DNA of 6,721 nucleotides from Aquisalimonas sp. (GCA_007127625.1 SKYZ01000213.1:1-6721), one strand, 5' to 3'; shown: positions 1-6,700, counted from the stretch's first letter. Notes: generated by a model not told the origin, from the letters alone. Made by a program: numbers and translations.

Positions 1-972
1 CCCTCCGGCGTGGAGTACGGGCGGCTGGTGGACATCGGCCGTTCACTGGTGGAGGAGCAGGTGCCGCGCTCGGGCCAGGCTGCCCTGATGCGTCGCTTCC
101 TGCGGGAGGTACTGCCACGGAGAGGCCTGTTCAGCGCGCTGATTCGCGCCGGGCAGACATTCCGGCCGTTGGTGCCGGGCAGCCTGCGCGGCAAGATTCC
201 CCCGCGCCGAGAGGCGCCGGCCTGGCCCCAGGCGCAGACGCGGCAGCGGCAGGTGCTCATGCTGGAGGGCTGCGTGCAACCGGCGCTGGAACCTTCCATC
301 AACCCCAACACCGCGCGGCTGCTGGATGGCCTGGGCATCGAGGTGGTGCGCACGCCCGGGAGCGTGTGCTGCGGCGCCATCGATCAGCACCTGGGTCACC
401 CGGGCAAGGCGGCTGAGCACGTGCGCGCCAACATCGACGCCTGGTGGCCCCACATCGAGGCCGGTGCCGAGGCTATCGTGGTCAACGCCAGCGGCTGCGG
501 TGTGCAGGTGAAGGACTATGGACACATCCTGCGCGACGATCCGGACTACGCCGACAAGGCACAACGTGTGGCGGAGCTGACCGTGGACCCGGTGGAACTG
601 CTGCTCAACGAGGAAGAGCGGCTTCGCCCTGCAGACCATGCTCCACGCAAGATCGCGTTTCAGTCGCCGTGCACGCTGCAGCACGGCCAGAAACTCGGCG
701 GCCGCGTCGAGGCGCTGCTGCGTCGGCTCGGGTTCGAGCTGACACCGGTGCCCGACGCCCACCTGTGCTGTGGCTCGGCGGGCACCTACTCCGTGCTGCA
801 GCCGGCCATGGCCAAGGAGCTGCGCACCAACAAGTTGAAAGCGCTGGGTACTGGCAAGCCGGACCTCATCGCCACCGCCAACATCGGCTGTCTGGCCCAC
901 TTGAACGAGGCCTCGGAGACCCCCGTGCGCCACTGGCTGGAACTGCTCGACGCGAAAGGAACCACGCAATGA
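1..972 (+). CDS. glcF: Glycolate oxidase iron-sulfur subunit GlcF (5' truncated by window edge)
   Basis: This is the C-terminal 323 residues of the Fe-S subunit of the GlcDEF glycolate oxidase, which oxidises glycolate to glyoxylate and passes electrons towards the respiratory chain at the membrane. The reading frame is open from base 1. The first residues, PSGVEYGRLVDIG, match the segment that follows the second 4Fe-4S cysteine motif, so about 85 N-terminal residues with both ferredoxin-type motifs lie upstream. Two cysteine-rich CCG domains are visible. The first has LEGC (C91 of the visible part), VCCG (C123-C124) and NASGCG; the second has SPC (C224), LCCG (C256-C257) and a final NIGC. 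These are the repeats typical of GlcF, LutA, GlpC and HdrB-type subunits. GlcF is preferred because the LEGCVQPALEPSINPNTARLL stretch is characteristic of it. The stop codon overlaps the rhdA start (ATGA), indicating one operon. GTG at position 10 is internal, not a start. Confidence 0.93.
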   Translation, partial: PSGVEYGRLVDIGRSLVEEQVPRSGQAALMRRFLREVLPRRGLFSALIRAGQTFRPLVPGSLRGKIPPRREAPAWPQAQTRQRQVLMLEGCVQPALEPSINPNTARLLDGLGIEVVRTPGSVCCGAIDQHLGHPGKAAEHVRANIDAWWPHIEAGAEAIVVNASGCGVQVKDYGHILRDDPDYADKAQRVAELTVDPVELLLNEEERLRPADHAPRKIAFQSPCTLQHGQKLGGRVEALLRRLGFELTPVPDAHLCCGSAGTYSVLQPAMAKELRTNKLKALGTGKPDLIATANIGCLAHLNEASETPVRHWLELLDAKGTTQ

Positions 973-1799
973 CTCAACGCCTGCTTCCCCTGCTCGTGGA
1001 GCCTGAACAGCTGCGCGAGATGCTGGATGATTCCCGCCTGCTCATCGTCGACCTGAGTGACGAAGGCACCTACACCCAGGGCCATATTCCTGGCGCGGTA
1101 CACCTGACCTACGCCTGGCTGGTGCGCAAGACGCCGCCGGCGCTGGGCCTGCTGCCCGACGAGAAGGCACTCTCCGACGTTCTCTCGGAAATCGGCCTGA
1201 CCCCGGAGCACCACGTGGTCGCCTACGACAACGAGGGGAACGGCCGCGCCGGCCGCCTGTTGTGGACCCTGGACGTCTGCGGCCACCAGCACTGGTCGCT
1301 GCTCAACGGCGGCAGCCACGCCTGGTTCAACGAAGGCCACCCGGTGGAAACCGGCGTGAATCGCCCCACACCGAGCGAGTACCGGGTCTCGCTGCCGCAA
1401 CGGCCGGAGCCGCTGGCGGACAAGGAATGGATTCTGCGCCACCTGGAGGACGACACCGTCGCCATTCTCGATGCCCGTTCACCGGGTGAGTATAACGGCA
1501 GCGACGTGCGTGCCGCCCGCGGCGGCCACATTCCCGGCGCCGTGAACCTGGAGTGGACACGGGCGCTGGACCGCGAGCGCAACCTGCGCCTGCTGCCCGC
1601 GGAGATCCTGCAGGCCATGCTGGAGGAGCGCGGCATCCGCCCCGACCAGGAGGTGGTGACCCACTGCCAGACGCACCACCGTTCGTCCCTCACCTATGTG
1701 ATGCTGCGCGCACTCGGTTACGAGCGGGTACGCGGCTATGCAGGTTCTTGGTCGGAATGGGGGAATGACCCCGACGTACCGGTGGAGACCGATCGATAA
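969..1799 (+). CDS. rhdA: Two-domain rhodanese (thiosulfate sulfurtransferase), RhdA type
   Basis: This 276-residue tandem-domain sulfurtransferase transfers sulfane sulfur from a donor such as thiosulfate through a cysteine persulfide; it is cytoplasmic, with no signal peptide. The N-terminal domain (about residues 5-125) has the CH2A-like stretch QGHIPGAVHL but aspartate (YDNEG, residues 86-90) where a catalytic cysteine would lie, so it is the inactive domain. The C-terminal domain (about 150-272) carries DARSPGEY, GHIPGAVNLEW, the active-site loop C233-QTHHR and the closing motif WSEWGN. The CQTHHR loop is that of Azotobacter vinelandii RhdA rather than the CGSGVTA-type loop of mercaptopyruvate sulfurtransferases. 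The start at 969 is supported by a strong AAGGA Shine-Dalgarno (956-960) eight bases upstream and by the 4-base overlap with glcF, which implies translational coupling. The gene ends just before the REP cluster. A role in maintaining Fe-S clusters of the oxidase is conceivable but inferred only from position. Confidence 0.93.
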   Translation: MTQRLLPLLVEPEQLREMLDDSRLLIVDLSDEGTYTQGHIPGAVHLTYAWLVRKTPPALGLLPDEKALSDVLSEIGLTPEHHVVAYDNEGNGRAGRLLWTLDVCGHQHWSLLNGGSHAWFNEGHPVETGVNRPTPSEYRVSLPQRPEPLADKEWILRHLEDDTVAILDARSPGEYNGSDVRAARGGHIPGAVNLEWTRALDRERNLRLLPAEILQAMLEERGIRPDQEVVTHCQTHHRSSLTYVMLRALGYERVRGYAGSWSEWGNDPDVPVETDR

Positions 1800-1816
1800 G
1801 TTGACCGTGAGGCGCT

Positions 1817-1840
1817 GTAGGGCGGATCTTTAGATCCGCC
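1817..1840 (+). repeat. REP-like palindrome 1 (left half of an inverted pair)
   Basis: GTAG leads into a perfect 9-bp stem GGCGGATCT/AGATCCGCC with a two-base TT loop (1821-1840). The whole 24-bp unit recurs in exact reverse complement at 1889-1912. It starts 17 bases after the rhdA stop, so the rhdA message would end in or read through this hairpin. There is no following T-tract, so it is not a canonical intrinsic terminator. A GTAGGG head followed by a short palindrome is typical of intergenic REP elements in gammaproteobacteria. Confidence 0.8.
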
Positions 1841-1883
1841 GTCTTGGGTGGCTTCGATCAGCACCGTTGGCTGGCGTGTCCTG

Positions 1884-1912
1884 GTAAGGGCGGATCTAAA
1901 GATCCGCCCTAC
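1884..1912 (-). repeat. REP-like palindrome 2 (right half of an inverted pair)
   Basis: A perfect 10-bp stem GGGCGGATCT/AGATCCGCCC with an AA loop (1888-1909), followed by TAC. Bases 1889-1912 are the exact reverse complement of palindrome 1. The two units flank 48 bases (1841-1888), the head-to-tail-inverted layout of a BIME or REPIN. In single-stranded DNA or RNA the pair could fold either as two small hairpins or as one long stem-loop. Confidence 0.8.
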
Positions 1913-1942
1913 GCGTGGCTACGGCAGCTGCTCGCGCACCCC

Positions 1943-1969
1943 GTTGTTGGAGCGGCGCAAGCCGCGACC
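1943..1969 (+). repeat. REP-like palindrome 3 (second family)
   Basis: TTGTTGGA leads into a 5-bp stem GCGGC/GCCGC (1952-1956 with 1961-1965) closed by a GCAA tetraloop, followed by GACC. The form G-G-A-GCGGC-loop-GCCGC-GA resembles the widespread Pseudomonas/Xanthomonas-type REP, which is different in sequence from palindromes 1, 2 and 4. Its identity as a genomic repeat is inferred, because only one copy lies in the window. Confidence 0.6.
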
Positions 1970-1984
1970 CCCGATGAATGATCA

Positions 1985-2009
1985 GTGCATCAAGATGCAC
2001 CCTACGCGG
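1985..2009 (-). repeat. REP-like palindrome 4 (variant stem, same flank as palindrome 2)
   Basis: A perfect 7-bp stem GTGCATC/GATGCAC with an AA loop (1985-2000), followed by CCTACGCGG. The trailing CCTACGCG is shared with palindrome 2 (from 1908), while the stem bases differ on both arms so that pairing is kept. This points to a diverged member of the same REP family in the same orientation. It ends about a dozen bases from the orn stop codon, so it would form the 3' end of the orn message. Confidence 0.6.
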
Positions 2010-2021
2010 GGGCCAGCCGAA

Positions 2022-2576
2022 TCAGTTCGCCGGCAGGCTGAGAAATCGGTCGCGGTAGAAACGCAGTTCGCGGATGGACTCCTTGACGTCGTCCATGGCC
2101 AGATGGGCGCCGGATTTCTTGAATTCCTTGGCAAGGTCCGGGTTCCAGCGCTTCGCCAGTTCCTTGAGTGTACTCACGTCCAGGTGGCGGTAGTGGAAGT
2201 AGCTCTCCAGCCGCGGCATGCTCCGGTGCAGGAAACGGCGATCCTGGCAAATGCTGTTGCCGCACATCGGTGATTTCCCGGCGGGAACCCACTGCTCCAG
2301 GAACGCCAGGGTCTCCCCCTCCGCCGCCGCCTCGTCGTACTTGCTGCGCCGGACGCGATCGACCAGACCACTCTGGCCGTGCTGGCGGGTATTCCATTCA
2401 TCCATGGCCTGCAGCACCTGGTCGGGCTGGTGGATGGCAATCATGGGACCTTCAGCAAGGATGGTCAGATTGCTGTCCGTGACCACGGTTGCAATCTCGA
2501 TGATGCGATCGCGGTCGGTATCCAGACCGGTCATTTCCAGATCGATCCAGATGAGGTTGTCGGCACTTTGCTGCAT
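2022..2576 (-). CDS. orn: Oligoribonuclease (3'-5' exoribonuclease Orn)
   Basis: This 184-residue DEDDh-family exonuclease degrades 2-5 nt RNA oligomers (nanoRNAs, including pGpG from cyclic-di-GMP breakdown) to mononucleotides in the cytoplasm, the last step of mRNA decay. The catalytic set is complete: D12 and E14 in [12 protein letters not shown]112 in [10 protein letters not shown], and H158 and D163 in HLAMDD, the same numbers as in the E. coli enzyme. The length is normal for the family. The ATG at 2576 has a good AAGGA Shine-Dalgarno (complement of 2583-2587) six bases upstream. The gene diverges from rsgA, an arrangement also known in E. coli and Pseudomonas, and converges on rhdA across the REP cluster. 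Confidence 0.97.
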   Translation of the reverse strand: MQQSADNLIWIDLEMTGLDTDRDRIIEIATVVTDSNLTILAEGPMIAIHQPDQVLQAMDEWNTRQHGQSGLVDRVRRSKYDEAAAEGETLAFLEQWVPAGKSPMCGNSICQDRRFLHRSMPRLESYFHYRHLDVSTLKELAKRWNPDLAKEFKKSGAHLAMDDVKESIRELRFYRDRFLSLPAN

Positions 2577-2600
2577 GCGGGGTCCTTGCTGGCGCGGCTA

Positions 2601-2629
2601 TTGTCGCCGATTCTACCAGAGGCTATGCT
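2601..2629 (+). promoter_or_regulatory. Candidate sigma-70 promoter for rsgA
   Basis: TTGTCG (2601-2606) and TATGCT (2624-2629) are separated by 17 bases; each hexamer matches four of six consensus positions. Transcription would begin near 2636, giving a leader of about 24 bases to the rsgA start. This is a motif match by eye; the 83-bp divergent gap leaves few other places for the promoter. Confidence 0.4.
2610..2618 (-). promoter_or_regulatory. Candidate extended -10 promoter for orn
   Basis: Read on the minus strand this is TGG-TAGAAT: an extended -10 TGn element directly before a hexamer matching five of six positions of TATAAT. No convincing -35 lies 16-18 bases upstream, which is usual for extended -10 promoters. 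Transcription would start near 2603, giving a leader of about 26 bases. The element lies inside the -35/-10 spacer of the proposed rsgA promoter. Confidence 0.45.
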
Positions 2630-2659
2630 CCCCTGCCGTCAGCCAAGCGTATCAGGGGC

Positions 2660-3532
2660 ATGGAGCAAGGGCGCGTCATCGTCAGTTTCAGATCCGAGTG
2701 TCTGGTCGCGACCACCACCGGTGAAATGGTCCGTTGCACCACCAGGCGCCGCACCGGGCGAGCCGTCTGCGGTGACAACGTGGACTGGAGCGGTGCCCCG
2801 GGGCAGTACGTCATCGACACCATCCATCCTCGGCGCAATACCCTGGTGCGGACGGACTATCGGGGACGGCACAAGCCCCTGGCTGCCAACCTGGATCAGT
2901 TACTGATTGTCTGCGCAGCGGAGCCGCCTCCTGACCCGCGTCTGGTGGACCGGTATCTGGTACTGGCCGCAACCATGGGACTGCGGCCGCTGCTGGCCAT
3001 GAACAAGAGCGACCTGGGGGCTGCCCGCCTGCCAGCGCCCCTGGAGGAGGCAAGCCGCCAGCAGGACTGTGAGATCCATCGCATCAGCGCAAGCACCGGC
3101 GACGGCCTGGGAGCGCTCACCACTTGCCTGGCCGGCAGCACGACGCTCCTGGTGGGTCAGTCCGGGGTGGGCAAGTCCTCCCTGATCAACGCGCTGGTGC
3201 CGGATCGTCACGCCCGCACCCAGGCCATCTCGGAGGCCAGCGGCCAGGGGCGTCACACCACCACGGAAACAACACTCTACCCGTTGCCGGCGGGTGGGGA
3301 GCTGGTGGATTCGCCGGGCGTGCGTATTCTGCGGCTGGGGCATCTGTCACGCGAGGAAATCGAGAGCGGCTTCGCAGAGATTGCCCGACGGGCGGAGGAC
3401 TGCGATTTCCGCGACTGCGAGCACGGCGATGAGCCGGGCTGTGCGGTGCGCTCGGCGATGGAACAGGGGCTGATTCACCCGGAACGCCTCAATGGGTTTC
3501 GCGAGCTGCTCAAGGAACGCAACTACTCGTAG
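2660..3532 (+). CDS. rsgA: Small ribosomal subunit biogenesis GTPase RsgA
   Basis: This 290-residue circularly permuted GTPase acts late in 30S subunit maturation, probing the decoding site and releasing on GTP hydrolysis. In order it shows an N-terminal OB-fold (about 4-60), then the permuted G motifs: G4 NKSD (115-118), G5-like ISAST (142-146), G1 GQSGVGKSS (166-174), G2 region GRHTTT (197-202) and G3 DSPG (217-220). A C-terminal zinc knuckle follows, with C248, C253, H255 and C261. It is shorter than E. coli RsgA (about 350 residues) because it lacks the basic N-terminal tail; QGRVIVSF aligns with the first OB strand. The start at 2660 has only AGGGG one base away, a poor Shine-Dalgarno spacing, but no other ATG or GTG lies in frame between orn and this point. 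The last 10 bases overlap the 3' end of the convergent recR. Confidence 0.96.
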   Translation: MEQGRVIVSFRSECLVATTTGEMVRCTTRRRTGRAVCGDNVDWSGAPGQYVIDTIHPRRNTLVRTDYRGRHKPLAANLDQLLIVCAAEPPPDPRLVDRYLVLAATMGLRPLLAMNKSDLGAARLPAPLEEASRQQDCEIHRISASTGDGLGALTTCLAGSTTLLVGQSGVGKSSLINALVPDRHARTQAISEASGQGRHTTTETTLYPLPAGGELVDSPGVRILRLGHLSREEIESGFAEIARRAEDCDFRDCEHGDEPGCAVRSAMEQGLIHPERLNGFRELLKERNYS

Positions 3533-4122
3533 GAGCGCCGTCCGGCGAAGGCGTGGGAGAGCGTGCCGCTATCCACCGTCTCCAGCTCTCCGCCCATGGG
3601 CACGCCATGGGCAATGCGGCTGCAGGTGGCGCCATGCTCGCGGGCCAGTTCCGCCACATACTGGGCCGTGGCCTCCCCCTCCACGGTGGGGCTGGTGGCC
3701 AGAATGACTTCCCGCACCTCGCCATCGCGCAGACGCGCCTCCAGCCGATCCAGGCCCAGTTCCTCCGGACCGATCCCGTCCAGTGGTGACAGGCGCCCAC
3801 CCAGGACGAAATAGCGACCGCTGAAATCAGTGGCCTGATCCAGGGCAAACACGTCTGCGGGGCTTTCCACCAGGCACAGGATTGCGGGATCGCGTTGCTC
3901 GCTCTGGCAGATCGGGCAACGCTCGTCCTCCGTGGGCAGCCGGCAGTCACGGCATTCGCCCACGCGCTCCATGGCTGCACTCAGCACCTCGGCCAGGCCA
4001 GCACCGGCACGCCGGTCCCGCAGCAGCAGGTGGAATGCCATGCGCTGGGCACTCTTGGGCCCGACGCCGGGAAGACTGCGCAGGCTACTGATGAGCTGTT
4101 CGATCAGCGGCGAATAGGCCAT
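3523..4122 (-). CDS. recR: Recombination mediator protein RecR
   Basis: This 199-residue RecR works with RecF and RecO to load RecA onto SSB-coated single-stranded DNA at gaps. In order it shows a helix-hairpin-helix ([14 protein letters not shown], 17-30), a C4 zinc finger (C57, C60, C69, C72), a Toprim domain beginning at VESPAD (85-90) with the conserved TVEGEATA (146-153), and the C-terminal [12 protein letters not shown] segment (173-184). Length and start agree with the family ([18 protein letters not shown] at the N terminus). There is no clear Shine-Dalgarno in the 18-base gap after ybaB, so translation probably depends on coupling to ybaB. It is the last gene of dnaX-ybaB-recR, and its stop codon lies inside the end of rsgA on the other strand. 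Confidence 0.97.
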   Translation of the reverse strand: MAYSPLIEQLISSLRSLPGVGPKSAQRMAFHLLLRDRRAGAGLAEVLSAAMERVGECRDCRLPTEDERCPICQSEQRDPAILCLVESPADVFALDQATDFSGRYFVLGGRLSPLDGIGPEELGLDRLEARLRDGEVREVILATSPTVEGEATAQYVAELAREHGATCSRIAHGVPMGGELETVDSGTLSHAFAGRRSYE

Positions 4123-4140
4123 CGAAACGAATCGCCGCGA

Positions 4141-4470
4141 TCAGAACGGCAGCTTCATGCCCGGGGGCAGCCCCAGACCTTCGGTCATGCCCTGCATACG
4201 CTCCTGGGTGGCCTCCTGAACCTTGCGCACGGCATCGTTGAAGGCAGCCGCCACCAGGTCGGCGATCATGTCCCGGTCGTCGTCGTCGCCGAACAGGCTG
4301 GGGTCGATCTCGACCCGCTTGCATTCATGCTTGCCGTTGAGCACCACCGACACCATGCCGCCGCCGGCCTGGCCGGTGACTTCCATCTGCGCAATCTCTT
4401 CCTGCGCCTTCTGCATGTCCTCTTGCATCTTCTGGGCCTGCTTCATCAAATTGCCCATGCCACCTTTCAT
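4141..4470 (-). CDS. ybaB: Nucleoid-associated protein, YbaB/EbfC family
   Basis: This 109-residue member of the YbaB/EbfC family is a small DNA-binding protein that forms dimers of tweezer-like shape and is commonly encoded between dnaX and recR. The N-terminal [20 protein letters not shown] (6-25) is the conserved amphipathic helix, followed by the beta hairpin [16 protein letters not shown] (31-46), VEIDPSLF (53-60), [10 protein letters not shown] (71-80) and the PPGMKLPF C terminus. The acidic loop GDDDDRD (61-67) is slightly more acidic than in the E. coli protein. The ATG has a good GAGAGGA Shine-Dalgarno (complement of 4478-4484) seven bases upstream. It lies 32 bases after dnaX and 18 bases before recR. 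Confidence 0.96.
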   Translation of the reverse strand: MKGGMGNLMKQAQKMQEDMQKAQEEIAQMEVTGQAGGGMVSVVLNGKHECKRVEIDPSLFGDDDDRDMIADLVAAAFNDAVRKVQEATQERMQGMTEGLGLPPGMKLPF

Positions 4471-4502
4471 GACGTCATCCTCTCGTTACGCATGCACCGC
4501 GG

Positions 4503-6299
4503 TCAGTCCGCGGGCTGAATGGAATCCGGCAGAACCTCGGCACCGAACCGGTGCTGCAGTTCGGCCACTGTCGGGTCTTCCTGAATGGCGAGCTCAGCCG
4601 CCTCCTGACGTTGCCTCCGCGCCTCCTCGATGCGCCCCGCAGGCGTCTCGCCGGCCGCCACCGGGGTTTCGTCCGTCACGATGTGAAGCCGCGTCGGGCT
4701 ACCGAGATAGGCTGCCAATGCGGATTCGATCCGCTGCTCCAGGGGTTTGTTCCGCAACGACGCGTGCTGACCGGGCAGGCGCAGCGTCACCGCGCCGTCG
4801 GCAAAGCCGCCCCAGCTGCACTGCATGGCCAGGGCGCGGGCCACTCCGGTGAGCTCAAGGGCGTCCACCAGTTCATACCACGGTGGCAGGTCCTTGTTGG
4901 CTTGCGTTTCCGTGGGCGGCGTCGGCTCGTTCACGCCATCCACCGGCAAGGCCTCGTCGTCCTCGGGCGCCGGCGCCGTGGCTGCCTCCACATTCCGGGA
5001 GCCGGCAGCATCCACGTCCGGGACAGCCGCGGCATCCGCCTCCACAGACGCTTCCGCGATTGCCTGCTCCGGCGCCGAAGCCATGTCGGCGCTGGACGAC
5101 GACATACCGGCGGTGGCCGGAGTCGGCGCCGCTGGCGGCGAGCTGCGTGGCTGCACGGGTGCAGGGCGGGACGATGCCGCACCTCCGGCACCCGCGCGGC
5201 TGCCGGCCCCATCGTCATCCGGACGGAACGCCAGCATCCGCAGCAGCACCATCTCGAAGCCCATGCGCGGCTCCGGCGCAAGCGGCAGATCACGTCGGCC
5301 GTTGAGGCCGATCTGGTAGAACAGTTGCACGTCCTCCGGCTCCAGGGCGTCGGCAAGCGCCTGGAGCCGTTGGCGATCCGGGTGGTCCGGGTCACCCGCT
5401 TCGGGCACCGTCTGCAGCAGGCTCAGGCCATGGAGCTGCGTCAGAATCGCCGCCAGAACATCGCCGAAATCGGGGGTGCGCTCAGCCAGCCGCTCCACCA
5501 CCGCCATGAGTTCGCCGCCATCACGGGCCGCCAGGGCCTCCAGTATCTCCAGGACGCTGTGGTCTTCGATACTGCCCAGCATCCCGCGCACGTCGTCGTC
5601 CCGCACGGCACCGCCACCGAACGCCAGGGCCTGGTCGGTGAGGCTCAGTGCGTCGCGCATGCTGCCATCCGCCGCCCGCGCCAGCCGTGCCAGCGCCTGC
5701 TGCTCGTATTCGATGCCCTCCTGGTCGAGGATGCCTCCCAGGTACTCGCTGATCAGGCTCGCGGGCAACCGCTTGAGATTGAACTGCAGACAGCGGGACA
5801 GGATCGTTACCGGAACCTTCTGCGGGTCGGTGGTGGCCAGGAGGAACTTCACGTGCGGGGGCGGCTCTTCCAGCGTTTTCAGCAACGCGTTGAAGCTGTG
5901 CGCCGAAAGCATGTGGACCTCGTCCACCAGATAGATCTTGTAGCGGCCCTGGGTGGGCGCATACTGGACGTTGTCCAGCAGTTCCCGGGTATCCTCGACA
6001 CGGGTGCGGGAAGCGGCATCTACTTCGATCAGGTCGACAAAGCGGCCTTCATCGATGGCCCGACAGGCACCGCACTCGCCGCAGGGCTCGCTGCCAACAC
6101 CCTGTTCGCAGTTCAGGCACTTGGCAAGAACCCGGGCCACGGTGGTCTTGCCAACGCCGCGCGTCCCCGTGAACAGGTAGGCGTGGTGGAGGCGGTCGTG
6201 GTCGAGCCCGTTGACCAGCGCCTTCAGGACGTGCTCCTGCCCCGCCATGCTGGCGAACGTACGCGGCCTGTATTTGCGGGCCAGTACCTGGTAGCTCAT
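4503..6299 (-). CDS. dnaX: DNA polymerase III subunit tau (DnaX clamp loader)
   Basis: This 598-residue AAA+ subunit of the DNA polymerase III clamp loader opens and loads the beta clamp and links two polymerase cores to the helicase. Domain I shows Walker A GTRGVGKT (45-52), zinc ligands C64, C73, C76 and C79, Walker B LVDEVH (124-129), sensor 1 TTDP (156-159), the SRC arginine finger R169 and sensor 2 R215 in GSMRDALSL. These positions equal those of E. coli. Domains II-III run to about residue 360. A lysine-poor, acidic Ala/Pro/Ser-rich linker (361-470) follows, then a C-terminal domain (about 471-598) of the kind that binds the polymerase alpha subunit. The start MSYQVLARKYRPRTF at 6299 is the family start; an in-frame GTG 51 bases upstream is disfavoured because that extension has no family match and would cover the likely promoter. 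The Shine-Dalgarno is weak. No A-AAA-AAG-type slippery site is visible, so a frameshifted gamma form is not evident. Confidence 0.96.
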   Translation of the reverse strand: MSYQVLARKYRPRTFASMAGQEHVLKALVNGLDHDRLHHAYLFTGTRGVGKTTVARVLAKCLNCEQGVGSEPCGECGACRAIDEGRFVDLIEVDAASRTRVEDTRELLDNVQYAPTQGRYKIYLVDEVHMLSAHSFNALLKTLEEPPPHVKFLLATTDPQKVPVTILSRCLQFNLKRLPASLISEYLGGILDQEGIEYEQQALARLARAADGSMRDALSLTDQALAFGGGAVRDDDVRGMLGSIEDHSVLEILEALAARDGGELMAVVERLAERTPDFGDVLAAILTQLHGLSLLQTVPEAGDPDHPDRQRLQALADALEPEDVQLFYQIGLNGRRDLPLAPEPRMGFEMVLLRMLAFRPDDDGAGSRAGAGGAASSRPAPVQPRSSPPAAPTPATAGMSSSSADMASAPEQAIAEASVEADAAAVPDVDAAGSRNVEAATAPAPEDDEALPVDGVNEPTPPTETQANKDLPPWYELVDALELTGVARALAMQCSWGGFADGAVTLRLPGQHASLRNKPLEQRIESALAAYLGSPTRLHIVTDETPVAAGETPAGRIEEARRQRQEAAELAIQEDPTVAELQHRFGAEVLPDSIQPAD

Positions 6300-6333
6300 G
6301 GACCGACTCGTCGTTGGTATTCGCAGGTTCGGA

Positions 6334-6342
6334 AGTGTAACA
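6334..6342 (-). promoter_or_regulatory. Candidate extended -10 promoter for dnaX
   Basis: On the minus strand this reads TGT-TACACT: a TGn extension followed by a hexamer matching four of six positions of TATAAT. No good -35 is visible at the usual distance. It would start the dnaX-ybaB-recR message near 6327, with a leader of about 28 bases. It is a motif match only. Confidence 0.3.
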
Positions 6343-6505
6343 CCTCGCACACAGCGGTGGCTGCCACATCACTGTGAACCTGACAGCACACGGCGGCGGA
6401 CCTTGCCCCGGCACCACCCGCCCCGGTGACCACAACGCCCGTCACAGCTCTTGCCGGCGAGCCGACACACCCGATGCCCGGAGGATGCGTGACGCCGTGA
6501 ACGCA

Positions 6506-6534
6506 TTGCACACCGGACGGTTGTGGTTTACCCT
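6506..6534 (+). promoter_or_regulatory. Weak candidate promoter for tRNA-Ser
   Basis: TTGCAC (6506-6511) and TACCCT (6529-6534) are spaced by 17 bases; each matches only three of six consensus positions. The GC-rich CCCGG just downstream would fit the discriminator of stringently controlled stable-RNA promoters. It is placed about 35 bases before the tRNA. The match is poor and the call rests mainly on location. Confidence 0.22.
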
Positions 6535-6570
6535 TCCCGGCTTCAATGACAGCGCGTCGTTGGGAATCCC

Positions 6571-6700
<130 letters not shown>

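Larger units (their letters stand above)
6300..6570. other. Gene-free divergent region between dnaX and tRNA-Ser
   Basis: These 271 bases separate the divergently transcribed dnaX and tRNA-Ser. I see no credible coding sequence, and nothing resembling the conserved core of 4.5S (SRP) RNA, which I looked for because ffs lies near dnaX in some relatives. The centre (about 6391-6475) is very GC-rich with only short imperfect inverted repeats. Small palindromes GTGT-A-ACAC (6335-6343) and TCAC-T-GTGA (6369-6377) lie on the dnaX side; the first overlaps its candidate -10 element. No regulator can be assigned. Confidence 0.6.

Noticed and set aside
43..969. 308-residue minus-strand open frame opposite glcF
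   Set aside because: It is a shadow of glcF codon bias; the composition is atypical and no domain is recognisable, while the plus strand has complete CCG motifs.
1817..2009. CRISPR array in the rhdA/orn spacer
   Set aside because: The repeats are inverted and variable in stem with irregular spacing, not direct repeats with uniform spacers, and no cas gene is present.
1848..2273. 141-residue plus-strand open frame running through the REP region into antisense orn
   Set aside because: It is built from REP palindromes and antisense orn sequence and has no recognisable domain.
3895..4518. 207-residue plus-strand open frame across recR, ybaB and the end of dnaX
   Set aside because: It is antisense to three conserved genes and their junctions and reads as low-complexity His/Leu-rich sequence.
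6300..6350. 17-residue N-terminal extension of DnaX from a GTG at 6350
   Set aside because: The DnaX family starts at MSYQVLARKYRP; the extension has no family match and would overlap the likely promoter region.
4551..6377. 608-residue plus-strand open frame opposite dnaX
   Set aside because: It is a high-GC shadow frame antisense to a fully conserved dnaX, and its translation is rich in His/Arg/Gln without recognisable domains.
6300..6570. 4.5S (SRP) RNA gene near dnaX
   Set aside because: ffs is near dnaX in some relatives, but the conserved GTCAGGTCCGGAAGGAAGC-like core is absent on both strands; a short CAGGTTCGGAAG resemblance at 6324-6335 does not extend.
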